Below, piece by piece: positions 14,884 through 25,104 of a DNA stretch of 64,000 nt. The translations under genes and the position numbers were made by a program. Within the stretch, counting starts at the first letter, position 1. Each line of letters starts with the position of its first letter. The notes beneath the pieces are model-generated. The model saw only the letters and a program-made list of their open reading frames with translations. It did not search any database and was not told the DNA's origin. Source of the stretch: SZUA-36 sp963774415 (GTDB lineage Bacteria > Pseudomonadota > Gammaproteobacteria > Xanthomonadales > SZUA-36); contig CAVZEU010000001.1 in NCBI GenBank assembly GCA_963774415.1, positions 248,001-312,000 on the forward strand. Reading direction: 5' to 3'.

Positions 14884-16281
14884 TTAACACTGTGCGCGCT
14901 TGTTCAGGAGTGGATTGACGTTGCGGATCGCGTCGCTGGAGCAGAGGCTGGCGTAGGTTTTTATACCCAGTTCCAGCCAATTGCGGATAAACCTGCACGA
15001 GGTTCCGCGCGGCAGCCCCAGCTGGTTTTCACGCAGGTGGTTCTCATAGTGGCAGCCGCCCGCACAGAGCGTCCTGGCCCAACACTTGGAGCAGCTTTCC
15101 TCGCGCCCTTCGTTGAGATCTTCGAGCGCGGTTTTGAGGCTGGCGCCGTCGACGCCCGTTTTCAGGTCGCCAGCGCGGAATGCGGCCACGCCGGTCAGCC
15201 GGTGGCAGGGAAAGAAGCGGCCGCTGGCGTCGATGGCCATGTAGCCGTAGCCGGCGCCGCAGGCGATGGGCCTGGTGTGTCCGCCGTGCAGCCTGGACAA
15301 CAGGTCCAGAATGTTCGAAAACGGCAGGACGCGGCCCATCGCGGCCGCTTCGAGAAATCGCCTCGCCAGGCTTTCGAAGCCACGCATCAGCGCGTCTTCC
15401 TGTTCGCGCGATGGCAGCAGGGATGTGCAGACCGGGCTTACCGGCGCAACCCCGACCTCGTGGAACCCGAGCCCCGCCAGGTGTTCGAAAACCTCGGCAA
15501 GCGAGCTCCACTGGGCGGGCGTCAGGGTGACACGGGCCGCCACCGGCAATGGCGCGCTGGCGAGCAGCGCCTCAAGTTGCGGCACGATGCCGGCGTAACT
15601 GCCGCGGCCGTCGGCGTGCGGGCGGTTGGCGTCGTGGATCGCGGGCGGACCGTCCATGCTGACGGCGACGGATATGCGGGCGTCGTTGAGAAAATGAATG
15701 ATATCCGGGCTCAGCAGCGTGCCGTTCGTGGTCAGGGAGAAACGGACTTTCTTGCCGGCCGCGCCGCCGTAATCGGCCGCCTCGGAGACGGCCGCCTCGA
15801 CGGCCGGCAGGTTCAGCAACGGCTCCCCGCCGAACAGGATGACCGTCAGTTCCTCGTTGTCCCCGCTGTTGTCCAGCAGGTAGCGTATCGAGCGCCGGGC
15901 CGTTTGCGGCTGCATCAGCGTGGGCGCGCCGCCGTAGGTGCCGTCGCCGGCGTAGCAATAGCTGCAGCGCAGGTTACAGTCCTGCGCCACCTCGAGGACC
16001 AGCGTCGCGAGCCCGCACTGGCCGGGTTCGAGCCTCCGCGGCGGTGTCTTTGCCTGCGGCAGCGGACGCAGGATGCGGGCGTCGCAGAAGTCCTGCAGCG
16101 CCTCGCGTTCGGACGGGCGCAGCCGGGCCGGGTCGAGGCTGCGTCGCGTGCGCCACTGCTGCAGCGTGCGCTGCGCCTCGTCGTTCAGGGCGAACAGGCT
16201 CGCGTCTTCCACGGCGAAGACCAGGTGCTCGCCGCCGTGCCGGAAGACACGGTGGTCGGCCCAGGCGAGGGGGGTGTCCAC
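14884..16281 (-). CDS. qhpD: QhpD, radical SAM/SPASM thioether-forming enzyme
   Basis: A 465-residue cytoplasmic radical SAM enzyme. The 4Fe-4S/SAM motif is Cys102, Cys106, Cys109 (QDCNLRCSYCY). The C-terminal SPASM region has CGAGYGYMAIDASGRFFPC and CSKCWARTLCAGGCHYEN for auxiliary clusters. In the characterised system QhpD forms the Cys-to-Asp/Glu thioether bonds of QhpC before export. The substrate gene qhpC follows 15 bases downstream and qhpA ends four bases upstream, so all are co-transcribed. The start is GTG at 16281 with GAGGT six bases upstream. Confidence 0.96.
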   Translation of the reverse strand: MDTPLAWADHRVFRHGGEHLVFAVEDASLFALNDEAQRTLQQWRTRRSLDPARLRPSEREALQDFCDARILRPLPQAKTPPRRLEPGQCGLATLVLEVAQDCNLRCSYCYAGDGTYGGAPTLMQPQTARRSIRYLLDNSGDNEELTVILFGGEPLLNLPAVEAAVSEAADYGGAAGKKVRFSLTTNGTLLSPDIIHFLNDARISVAVSMDGPPAIHDANRPHADGRGSYAGIVPQLEALLASAPLPVAARVTLTPAQWSSLAEVFEHLAGLGFHEVGVAPVSPVCTSLLPSREQEDALMRGFESLARRFLEAAAMGRVLPFSNILDLLSRLHGGHTRPIACGAGYGYMAIDASGRFFPCHRLTGVAAFRAGDLKTGVDGASLKTALEDLNEGREESCSKCWARTLCAGGCHYENHLRENQLGLPRGTSCRFIRNWLELGIKTYASLCSSDAIRNVNPLLNKRAQC

Positions 16282-16285
16282 GTGC

Positions 16286-17848
16286 CTACCTCAGCCTCTG
16301 GATGTAGTCGGGGACGGTGACGACCAGGCGCGCGTCGGCGTTGTAGGTTGCATCGCCGCGGGTGTATTTCGCCACCACCTTCACCAGGCCGGTGCCCTCG
16401 ATCTCGAACTTGCGCGAGGGGATGGAGTTGTAGTCGCCGTGCGGGATATAAGTGCCGTCCGGCTCGATCACGCCGACGTAGTCGAGGTCGTCGTCGTCCG
16501 GGCGGGTCGCCTCCTCCTCGAGGCTGAAGCGGGCGGGCACGGGACCGAGCCTGAGGTCGTCGGCCGCGTTATCGGCATCCGCGCCTTTGGAGTAGGCCAC
16601 GGCCTCGAACTGGACGCCTTCGGCCGGGTAATGAACACCGCCGCTGACGCGTGCGCGGCCCATCCCCGGTGTGACGCGGAGGTAGTCGATGCGCGGCGCC
16701 AGGGTGAGTTGGCCCGCATCCAGGCTCTTAAGCCGCAGTGAGGTGCTGGCGACGGCCTCGCCCTTGTAGCTGAGAACGAGTTCGGCGGCGCCGGGTTTAG
16801 ACGAGACGACTTGCACGACCTCGACGTCCTTGTTCGCGACCGCGACATCTTGCTTGCGCAGTTCGGGAAGTGCGACGCCTTCGATGACGACGTGTGTCTG
16901 CTCACCGCTCAGAAGATAGGCGGGCGATATGCGCAGCACCCGGCTGTTCTTGTCCAGCGGATACCAGGTCGCGGCAGAGGTGCGAAAATCGGGCGCCTCG
17001 TGCTGGTGTTCGCCGCTGATGACGCCATCGACGAAACTGTAAGCGCCCATGGTTTTGGCGCCATTGTGCCGCGTGCGCGTGCGCAGCGCATAACCGCCAT
17101 AGAGGGTGCCGCTGCCGGCAAAGGTTTCACTGGTGCCGTCGGTATATTCCAGCGTTCCGGTGATGCTGTATTCGTCATCGCCGTCGGCCTTGATACTCGC
17201 CTCGCCGCGGTAATTGCCTTTGCCGGGCTCGTGACCGAGCACCAGCCACTGGCCCGCCGGGCTGGCCGTGGGCGCGGTCCAGTCATGCCGATAGGGCTGT
17301 TCGCGACCGAGCCAGTCCAAAACTTCGTCCGCCTGCTTGCGCCAGTACATTTCCCGCATCTGGTACATGATGGCCGGATCCATGTAGAGGTGGAAATCGC
17401 GCAGCTTCTTCCAGGCGGTGGGCGTCATCCGGTAAGACCGGATCTTGGCGGCGCTGTGGCAGCGCACGCAGGTCGTGAACAGCTTCTGCTCATCGGGATT
17501 CGCCGGCGTTTCCATGGTCTGGGGGTTGTTGAAAAGGTTGATGTAGGCCACTTCTGACGCTTCCTGGGGCGTCAGCATCTGCGTGGCGCAGAGGGCTTTG
17601 AGAAGGTCGCCCATGTCGCTGCCGGTGAGCGGCATTTTGTGCAGGCGGTGCATGCGGTCGATGATGACGGTCCATTCCTCCGGCGTGGTGCGCATGTCGC
17701 TGATGCGCGCCAGTTTGCCGTTCTCGAAGGCATGGCAGTGGATGCACTTGCGCACCACCAGCGAGTCCTCGTCGAAAGCGAAAGCGGGGTTGATGGCCCA
17801 AGCCATCACGATGGTCAGACCTGTGAGTCTCAGTAGTATTTTGATCAT
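16286..17848 (-). CDS. qhpA: QHNDH alpha subunit, dihaem cytochrome c
   Basis: A 520-residue periplasmic subunit with a signal peptide (about 1-24, ending AFA). Two c-haem motifs, CIHCH at 35-39 and CVRCH at 127-131, form the N-terminal dihaem domain. Three beta-rich domains follow, with the length and segment order of the QH-AmDH alpha family (domains I-IV). It passes electrons from the quinone of QhpC to a soluble acceptor when primary amines are oxidised. It is the first gene of the qhp operon, with AGGAAGA before ATG, and faces a divergent TetR-type gene across a 149-base gap. Confidence 0.95.
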   Translation of the reverse strand: MIKILLRLTGLTIVMAWAINPAFAFDEDSLVVRKCIHCHAFENGKLARISDMRTTPEEWTVIIDRMHRLHKMPLTGSDMGDLLKALCATQMLTPQEASEVAYINLFNNPQTMETPANPDEQKLFTTCVRCHSAAKIRSYRMTPTAWKKLRDFHLYMDPAIMYQMREMYWRKQADEVLDWLGREQPYRHDWTAPTASPAGQWLVLGHEPGKGNYRGEASIKADGDDEYSITGTLEYTDGTSETFAGSGTLYGGYALRTRTRHNGAKTMGAYSFVDGVISGEHQHEAPDFRTSAATWYPLDKNSRVLRISPAYLLSGEQTHVVIEGVALPELRKQDVAVANKDVEVVQVVSSKPGAAELVLSYKGEAVASTSLRLKSLDAGQLTLAPRIDYLRVTPGMGRARVSGGVHYPAEGVQFEAVAYSKGADADNAADDLRLGPVPARFSLEEEATRPDDDDLDYVGVIEPDGTYIPHGDYNSIPSRKFEIEGTGLVKVVAKYTRGDATYNADARLVVTVPDYIQRLR

Positions 17849-17898
17849 TTCTGTCTTCCTGGACCGGTTGCGTTTTTCTGCAGGAATAATGCGAATGG

Positions 17899-17927
17899 TT
17901 TACAATTTAGGACATTCGTTCAATATA
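17899..17927 (+). promoter_or_regulatory. Candidate promoter of the TetR-type gene
   Basis: TTTACA (17899-17904), a 17-base spacer and AATATA (17922-17927) read towards the regulator. The -10 overlaps that of the opposing candidate promoter, suggesting the two compete or share one operator. Confidence 0.35.
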
Positions 17928-17951
17928 GGACACATATTCTAATTGTGTCAG
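17922..17951 (-). promoter_or_regulatory. Candidate promoter of the qhp operon
   Basis: On the minus strand CTGACA (17951-17946) is followed after 18 bases by TATATT (17927-17922). This is the best match to a sigma-70 promoter in the divergent gap and encloses the palindrome at 17929-17949, so a protein bound there would block it. Confidence 0.4.
17929..17949. promoter_or_regulatory. Palindrome in the qhpA-tetR gap, candidate operator
   Basis: GACACA (17929-17934) and TGTGTC (17944-17949) form perfect arms about a 9-base AT-rich centre. AGGACA also occurs as a direct repeat at 17909-17914 and 17927-17932. TetR regulators usually bind palindromes of this size between divergent promoters; binding here is inferred. 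Confidence 0.45.
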
Positions 17952-17997
17952 GCCGGATTGTAAAATACTTTAAGCTTAAAGGGACTGTGCGGATTCT

Positions 17998-18645
17998 ATG
18001 AACGTACTCAGGCAGGAGCAGAAGCATTCGCGACGCGCGCGTGCGGCGACCTACAGGAAGGGCCACGAACGGATCGAAGATATCCTGGCGGCGGCCGAGT
18101 TCGTCCTGGTCAACAAGGGCTACAAGAAGCTGACCATGCGGCAGATCGCCTTGCAGGCCGGAATGACGGTCGGCAACCTGACCTACTATTACGCCAGCAA
18201 GGAAGCGTTGCTGAAGGACATGCTGGAAAACATCCTCAGGAGCTACCTTCGCGCAATGGACCGTGCCGAGAGCGGGGGCGGCGACACGCCTGTCGCCAGG
18301 TTTGTCGCCGTGGTCGAGTTCCTGATCCAGGACCTGAACACGCAGAGGACCACCAGTTTGTTTCCCGAACTGTGGGCGCTGGCCAACCACGACGACCACG
18401 CGGCCAGGCTCATGGAACACATGTACGAAGCGGAACGGGCGGTGCTGGCCAGGCTGATCCGGGCAGCCAACCCGCAGCTCGATGACAACCAGGTCGCCCA
18501 GTACGCACTGTACGTTTCCTGTTCCATCGAGGGGATGACGATGTTCGTGGGCGCCGGCAAGAGCCAGCAGGCGTCTCTCGGGGCCATGAAGAAGATGGCC
18601 AGCCGCACTTTTTTGACGCTGATCGGCTGCCAGGGGACGGCCTGA
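17998..18645 (+). CDS. TetR/AcrR-family regulator, divergent from qhp
   Basis: A 215-residue one-component regulator. The N-terminal DNA-binding domain (about 25-72) has the TetR helix-turn-helix LTMRQIALQAGMTVGNLTYYYASKEALL. The C-terminal all-helical ligand domain is unassigned. It is divergent from qhpA with a palindrome between, so it is the natural candidate regulator of amine dehydrogenase expression, perhaps induced by an amine or its metabolite. Characterised qhp loci use an AraC-type activator (QhpR), so this is a different control gene. No strong ribosome binding site precedes the ATG. Confidence 0.92.
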   Translation: MNVLRQEQKHSRRARAATYRKGHERIEDILAAAEFVLVNKGYKKLTMRQIALQAGMTVGNLTYYYASKEALLKDMLENILRSYLRAMDRAESGGGDTPVARFVAVVEFLIQDLNTQRTTSLFPELWALANHDDHAARLMEHMYEAERAVLARLIRAANPQLDDNQVAQYALYVSCSIEGMTMFVGAGKSQQASLGAMKKMASRTFLTLIGCQGTA

Positions 18646-18674
18646 CGGCAGCCAGCGGTCCGTCCTGGCGACGG

Positions 18675-19982
18675 CTATTTTTCGTCCGGCTCGACGGCCT
18701 CTGCGTGCGAATGGATTCTTCCGTCCCTGAGTTGCGAGACCAGTTCCTGTCCGGTCTCCACTTCCGCGACCGAGCGGATGACCGCCCCGCTGTTTGCATC
18801 GGTCACGATCGCGTAACCGCGCGCCAGGGTCGGCAGGGGGCTGACGGCGTGCAGCGTGCGCGCCAGGTCCTGCAGTCTGCGGCGGCGCTCAGGCACCAGC
18901 CGCGCGGCCAGCGGCAGCAGGCGGTGGTCGCGCAGACTTTGCAGCTGCCGGCGGCGATCCGGTACGATCCGCAGCCCCTGGCGCAGCAGGCGCTGCCTGC
19001 TTTGCCGCAGCCGTTCGCGGTGGTCGCGCAGACGCTGGCCCGGGTGCCGTTGCTGCAGCCGGTGCAGCAGGTGATCGAGGTGCTGCGCGCGTTGCTGCAG
19101 CGCCGTCAGCATGCGCTGGCGCAATCGCTCCACCTGCGCGTCCAGGGTCCGCCGCAGGGCCTCGCTGTCCGGAGAAACCAGTTCGGCGGCTGCCGAGGGC
19201 GTGGGCGCACGCAGGTCGGCGGCAAAATCGGCGATGCTGAAATCGGTCTCGTGGCCGACGGCGGAAACGACCGGCAAGGCGGATGCGTATATCGCGCGGG
19301 CCACGGCTTCTTCGTTGAAGGGCCACAGGTCTTCGAGCGAGCCGCCGCCGCGGCCGGCGATAATGACCTCGGCCCAGCCGTGCCGGTTGGCGGCCGCCAG
19401 GGCTTTCTCGATCGCCGGTGCCGCGGCTTCGCCCTGTACCGGAACCGCGTAGACGCGCACTTGGGCCAGCGGCCAGCGGCGGCAGAGCACGTTCAGTATG
19501 TCGCGCAAGGCGGCGCCGCTGGGCGAGGTGATGACGGCGATCCTGCGCGGGTAGGGCGGCAGTGGTTTTTTGTGTGCCTGCTCGAACAGGCCCTCGGCGG
19601 CGAGGTTGTTCTTGAGCAACTCGAATTTCGCCCGCAGCAGACCTTCGCCGGCCCGCACCAGCGAGTCGGCGATCAGTTGGTAATTGCCGCGTGCCTCGTA
19701 CAGGCTCACGCGCCCCCCGGCCCTAACCAGCATGCCGTTTTCGGGCTTGAAGCCGACGCCGCGGGCGTTGGAACGAAACAGCGCGCAGGCAAGCTGGGCC
19801 TTGTCGTCTTTCAGCGAAAAGTAGATGTGTCCCGATGCGGGCCGGCTGAGGTTGGATATTTCGCCCTCGACCAGCACGTGGCCGAAACCCGCTTCGAGGT
19901 GGATTCGCGCCTCGCGGTTCAATTCGCTGGGCGTATATATATTGTCCTGTGGGTTCCTGCCGATGAATTCGTCGTCTTCCAT
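18675..19982 (-). CDS. xseA: Exodeoxyribonuclease VII large subunit
   Basis: A 435-residue XseA, which with XseB degrades single-stranded DNA in both directions. The N-terminal OB fold covers about 15-110 (YTPSELNREARIHLE, VEGEISNLSRPASGHIYFSLKD). The catalytic core has RRIAVITSPSGAALRDIL, ARGGGS-type AGRGGGSLEDLWPFN, and SAVGHETDFSIADFAADLRAPTPSAAAEL. A long arginine/glutamine-rich coiled-coil region follows, and a short C-terminal segment. It converges with the TetR gene across 29 bases. xseB is not adjacent. Confidence 0.97.
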   Translation of the reverse strand: MEDDEFIGRNPQDNIYTPSELNREARIHLEAGFGHVLVEGEISNLSRPASGHIYFSLKDDKAQLACALFRSNARGVGFKPENGMLVRAGGRVSLYEARGNYQLIADSLVRAGEGLLRAKFELLKNNLAAEGLFEQAHKKPLPPYPRRIAVITSPSGAALRDILNVLCRRWPLAQVRVYAVPVQGEAAAPAIEKALAAANRHGWAEVIIAGRGGGSLEDLWPFNEEAVARAIYASALPVVSAVGHETDFSIADFAADLRAPTPSAAAELVSPDSEALRRTLDAQVERLRQRMLTALQQRAQHLDHLLHRLQQRHPGQRLRDHRERLRQSRQRLLRQGLRIVPDRRRQLQSLRDHRLLPLAARLVPERRRRLQDLARTLHAVSPLPTLARGYAIVTDANSGAVIRSVAEVETGQELVSQLRDGRIHSHAEAVEPDEK

Positions 19983-20042
19983 GCGGCGATGATAAACTGA
20001 TGCGCCTCACCTGTCCTGTCTGATATTGCGGAGGTTTCTATC

Positions 20043-21779
20043 ATGCTGCGGGGAACAGCGATCCTGGTATTGTCACTGCTGCTGGCGGCCTGCCAACCCG
20101 AGCCGGGCCAGGACAAGCGGGCAGTGGAATCCGGCACGGCGCCAGCCGTGGTTTTCGTCCTCGTCTACAACGCTCAAATTTACACCATGGAGGCGGATAA
20201 GCCTGAGGCGACAGCCATGCTGTTCGGCAGCGACGGCGAAATCCGTCAGGTCGGTCCCGGGCAGGCCATGCTGGAGCGCTACCCGGACGCGAGGCGAATC
20301 GACATCGGCGGTAAGACCGTGATACCGGGGCTGATCGACGCGCATGGTCATTTATACGGTTTGGCGCTGAGCCTCGCGCAGGCGCAGTTGCGCGGAACCC
20401 AAAGCAAGGCCGACGTCATCAGGCGCCTCAAGGCGCACGCCGCAAAACTGGCTCCGGGTGACTGGCTGCTGGGTCGGGGCTGGGATCAGAACGACTGGCC
20501 GGTCATGCAATTTCCGACCCGCCAGGACCTGGATGCCGAGTTTCCCGACCGTCCGGTCTGGCTGGAACGCATCGACGGCCACGCCGCCTGGGCCAACAGC
20601 GCGGCGCTGGCCATGGCCGACGTGGACCTGTCGGGTGACTGGCAGCCGCAGGGCGGTTTCATACGCCGTGACGCCGGCGGCCACGCCACCGGTGTGCTGA
20701 TCGACAACGCCATGTCGCTGGTGCAAAAAGCCGTACCCGAATTATCGCACGACCTGCTGGCGGCTTCGCTGGACCTCGCGCTGCGGCAAATGGTGAGTTT
20801 GGGTTTGACCGGAGTCCATGACCCCGGAATCAGCCGCGCCGTGGTCGAATTGTACCGCCGGCGCATCGGGGCAGGGCATTTCCCCACCCGGGTCTACGCG
20901 ATGACCGACGGCGCCGCCGCGACGCTGGACTGGCTGTGTAAGAACGGCGCGGTAAGCGACCCGTCCGGCCGCCTGTACATGCGTGCCACCAAGCTCTATA
21001 TCGACGGTGCACTGGGCAGCCGCGGTGCCGCCCTCATCGACGATTACGCTGACGACCCGGGCAACAGTGGCCTGCTGTTCATGCCGGAAGCGGAACTGCA
21101 GGCCAGCATGGAAAAGGCCATGGCCTGCGGCTTCCAGGTTGGCGTCCACGCCATTGGCGATGCCGGTAACCGGACTGTGCTGGATGCCTATGCGAAGGCC
21201 ATGGGGAAATACCCGGATAACCCGGGACGTCACCGCATCGAGCATGCGCAGGTCCTAACGGCTGCCGACATCCCGCGTTTCGGCAAACTCGGGATCATCG
21301 CTTCGATGCAGCCGACCCATGCGACCAGTGACATGTACTGGGCCGAGGACCGGCTCGGGCCTGAGCGTATCAAGTATGCTTATGCGTGGCGGTCCTTGCT
21401 GGACACCGGCGCGCGGCTCGCGCTGGGATCGGACTTCCCGGTTGAAGAAGTCAATCCCATGCTGGGCATTTACGCGGCGGTTACGCGACAGGACACCAGC
21501 GGCTGGCCCAAGGGAGGCTGGTACCCTTCGCAGAAGCTGACCCGCGAGGAGGCGGTCCGGGGGTTCACGCTGGACGCGGCCTACGCGGGCTTCATGGAAG
21601 ACAAGGTCGGCTCGCTGCGAAAGGGAAAACGTGCGGATTTCATCGTGCTCGATGCAGACGTGATGCAGGTCGACGCGGCCCGGATAGCATCGATCAGGGT
21701 ACTGCAGACCTGGCTGGACGGCGAACTGGTCTGGCAGGCGCCACCCCAGGCATCCGGCACGCGAATTCGATCGCCTTGA
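20043..21779 (+). CDS. Amidohydrolase-family lipoprotein, YtcJ-like
   Basis: A 578-residue metal-dependent hydrolase of the YtcJ/N-substituted formamide deformylase type. It has a lipoprotein signal with lipobox LLAAC (Cys17), so it is probably anchored in the outer membrane. The barrel has the metal motif VIPGLIDAHGHLYG, then GRGWDQNDW, TKLYIDGALGSRGAAL, GVHAIGDAGNRTVLDAY, HRIEHAQV and ALGSDFPVEEVNPM. GGAGG lies eight bases before the ATG. The substrate is unknown; family members act on amide or carbamate-like bonds. It stands alone between xseA and guaB. Confidence 0.9.
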   Translation: MLRGTAILVLSLLLAACQPEPGQDKRAVESGTAPAVVFVLVYNAQIYTMEADKPEATAMLFGSDGEIRQVGPGQAMLERYPDARRIDIGGKTVIPGLIDAHGHLYGLALSLAQAQLRGTQSKADVIRRLKAHAAKLAPGDWLLGRGWDQNDWPVMQFPTRQDLDAEFPDRPVWLERIDGHAAWANSAALAMADVDLSGDWQPQGGFIRRDAGGHATGVLIDNAMSLVQKAVPELSHDLLAASLDLALRQMVSLGLTGVHDPGISRAVVELYRRRIGAGHFPTRVYAMTDGAAATLDWLCKNGAVSDPSGRLYMRATKLYIDGALGSRGAALIDDYADDPGNSGLLFMPEAELQASMEKAMACGFQVGVHAIGDAGNRTVLDAYAKAMGKYPDNPGRHRIEHAQVLTAADIPRFGKLGIIASMQPTHATSDMYWAEDRLGPERIKYAYAWRSLLDTGARLALGSDFPVEEVNPMLGIYAAVTRQDTSGWPKGGWYPSQKLTREEAVRGFTLDAAYAGFMEDKVGSLRKGKRADFIVLDADVMQVDAARIASIRVLQTWLDGELVWQAPPQASGTRIRSP

Positions 21780-21935
21780 CCGATGCGGGTAGCTCGCAGG
21801 GCTGCAGGGCCGGGAACACGAACTGAACCGCCTGCAGGTAAGTGCGGCTACAGTTCACTCCTTGTCAACGACTGTGCTGGAATTCACGGCCAGACCGCCG
21901 CGGCGCCCCGGACAGCGCATGTTGCTCATGCCACG

Positions 21936-21965
21936 CTGTCATTCGGCCTGCCGCAGGGCTATAAT
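21936..21965 (+). promoter_or_regulatory. Candidate guaBA promoter
   Basis: CTGTCA (21936-21941), an 18-base spacer and a perfect TATAAT (21960-21965) lie 63 bases before the guaB start. The leader that follows contains a hairpin, CGCCCGG (21978-21984) and CCGGGCG (21991-21997), just before the ribosome binding site. I do not recognise it as a known riboswitch. Confidence 0.5.
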
Positions 21966-22027
21966 ATCCTGCTAACGCGCCCGGCCAGCTCCGGGCGTTG
22001 CCGCATCCTAGAAGGAGTACGCCTGCC

Positions 22028-23485
<1,458 letters not shown>

Positions 23486-23511
23486 ACCCATCTGGCGCGA
23501 TATCCTGACCA

Positions 23512-25104
23512 ATGACGCGTGACATTCATCAGCAGCGAATATTGATACTGGATTTCGGTTCGCAGTACACGCAGCTGATCGCGCGCCGCGTGCGCGAGAT
23601 CGGGGTCTATTGCGAAATCTGGCCCTGGGACGTCAGCGACGAGGAAATCAGGGATTTCGCAGCCAACGGCATCATCCTCTCCGGCGGCCCGGAATCGGCC
23701 ACCAGCGCCGCCGGCCCGTCGGCTCCGGCCAGTGTCTTCGAGCAGCAGGTGCCGGTCCTCGGTATCTGTTACGGCCTGCACACGATGGCAGCGCAGCTCG
23801 GCGGGCGCGTGGAGCCGTCGGAGGAAAAGGAATTCGGCTATGCCGAGGTCAAACTGCTGCGGCCGTGCCGGCTATTCGAAGGCATTTGCGACAAGCAGGC
23901 AGGCGACGCGCCGCTCGGTTTGCTGGACGTGTGGATGAGCCACGGCGACAGGGTGGTGGAACTGCCGCCGGGGTTCGAGGCGGTCGCCGGCACCCCTTCG
24001 GCCCCGGTCGCGGTGATCGCCGATGAAAAACGGGCTTACTACGGCGTCCAGTTTCATCCCGAGGTCACGCACACGGCCAGGGGCAAGGAGATTCTGCAGC
24101 GTTTCGCACTGGACATCTGCGGTTGCGAGGTGCGCTGGACCCCGGCCAACATCATCGAGGACGCCATCGCCACCGTCCGCAGCGAGGTGGGTGAGGAGCA
24201 CGTTCTGCTGGGGCTTTCCGGCGGCGTCGACTCCAGCGTGGTGGCCGCCATGCTGCACAAGGCGATCGGTGAGCAGTTGACCTGCATCTTCGTCGACACC
24301 GGCCTGCTGCGTTATGGCGAGGGCGACCAGGTCATGGCGACGTTCGCGCAGCACATGGGCGTTCACGTTATCCGGGTCGACGCCCGTGAGCGCTTTCTCG
24401 GCGCGCTGCGCGGCGTCGCCGACCCGGAAGAAAAGCGCAAGCTCATCGGCAACCTGTTCATCGAAATATTCCAGGAGCAGGCACGCGACTGCACGCGCTC
24501 GGATGCGCAGGTCAAGTGGCTGGCCCAGGGCACGATCTACCCGGACGTGATCGAGTCCGCCGGCAGCCGCACCGGCAAGGCGCACGTGATCAAGTCCCAC
24601 CACAATGTCGGTGGTCTCCCCGCGGCGATGCAGATGCAACTCATCGAGCCTCTGCGCGAACTGTTCAAGGACGAGGTCAGGCGCATCGGCATGACCCTGG
24701 GGCTGCCGCGGGAGATGGTTTATCGCCACCCGTTTCCGGGGCCGGGCCTGGGCGTCCGCATCCTGGGCGAAGTGCGCGAAGAATACCTCGAACCGCTGGC
24801 GCGCGCCGACCATATATTCACCGAGGAACTGCATCGGCACGGCCTCTACGACAAGGTCAGCCAGGCGTTCGCGGTGTTTTTGCCGGTGAAGTCCGTGGGC
24901 GTGGTCGGCGACCAGCGGCGCTATGCCTGGGTGGTCGCCTTGCGCGCGGTCGAGACCATCGATTTCATGACGGCCGTGTGGGCGCGTCTCCCACAAGAAT
25001 TTCTCGAGCACGTTTCGAGACGAATAATAAATGAAATCAGTGAAATATCACGCGTCGTTTATGATATTTCCGGGAAGCCTCCGGCCACGATAGAATGGGA
25101 GTGA
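23512..25104 (+). CDS. guaA: GMP synthase (glutamine-hydrolysing)
   Basis: A 530-residue enzyme making GMP from XMP. The N-terminal class I glutamine amidotransferase has the nucleophile in GICYGLH and the His/Glu pair in VQFHPEVTHT. The ATP pyrophosphatase domain carries the P-loop LSGGVDSSVVA. The C-terminal dimerisation domain ends in RVVYDISGKPPATIEWE, the canonical end of GuaA. It is co-transcribed with guaB, and its last bases overlap the start of the following methyltransferase. Confidence 0.98.
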   Translation: MTRDIHQQRILILDFGSQYTQLIARRVREIGVYCEIWPWDVSDEEIRDFAANGIILSGGPESATSAAGPSAPASVFEQQVPVLGICYGLHTMAAQLGGRVEPSEEKEFGYAEVKLLRPCRLFEGICDKQAGDAPLGLLDVWMSHGDRVVELPPGFEAVAGTPSAPVAVIADEKRAYYGVQFHPEVTHTARGKEILQRFALDICGCEVRWTPANIIEDAIATVRSEVGEEHVLLGLSGGVDSSVVAAMLHKAIGEQLTCIFVDTGLLRYGEGDQVMATFAQHMGVHVIRVDARERFLGALRGVADPEEKRKLIGNLFIEIFQEQARDCTRSDAQVKWLAQGTIYPDVIESAGSRTGKAHVIKSHHNVGGLPAAMQMQLIEPLRELFKDEVRRIGMTLGLPREMVYRHPFPGPGLGVRILGEVREEYLEPLARADHIFTEELHRHGLYDKVSQAFAVFLPVKSVGVVGDQRRYAWVVALRAVETIDFMTAVWARLPQEFLEHVSRRIINEISEISRVVYDISGKPPATIEWE

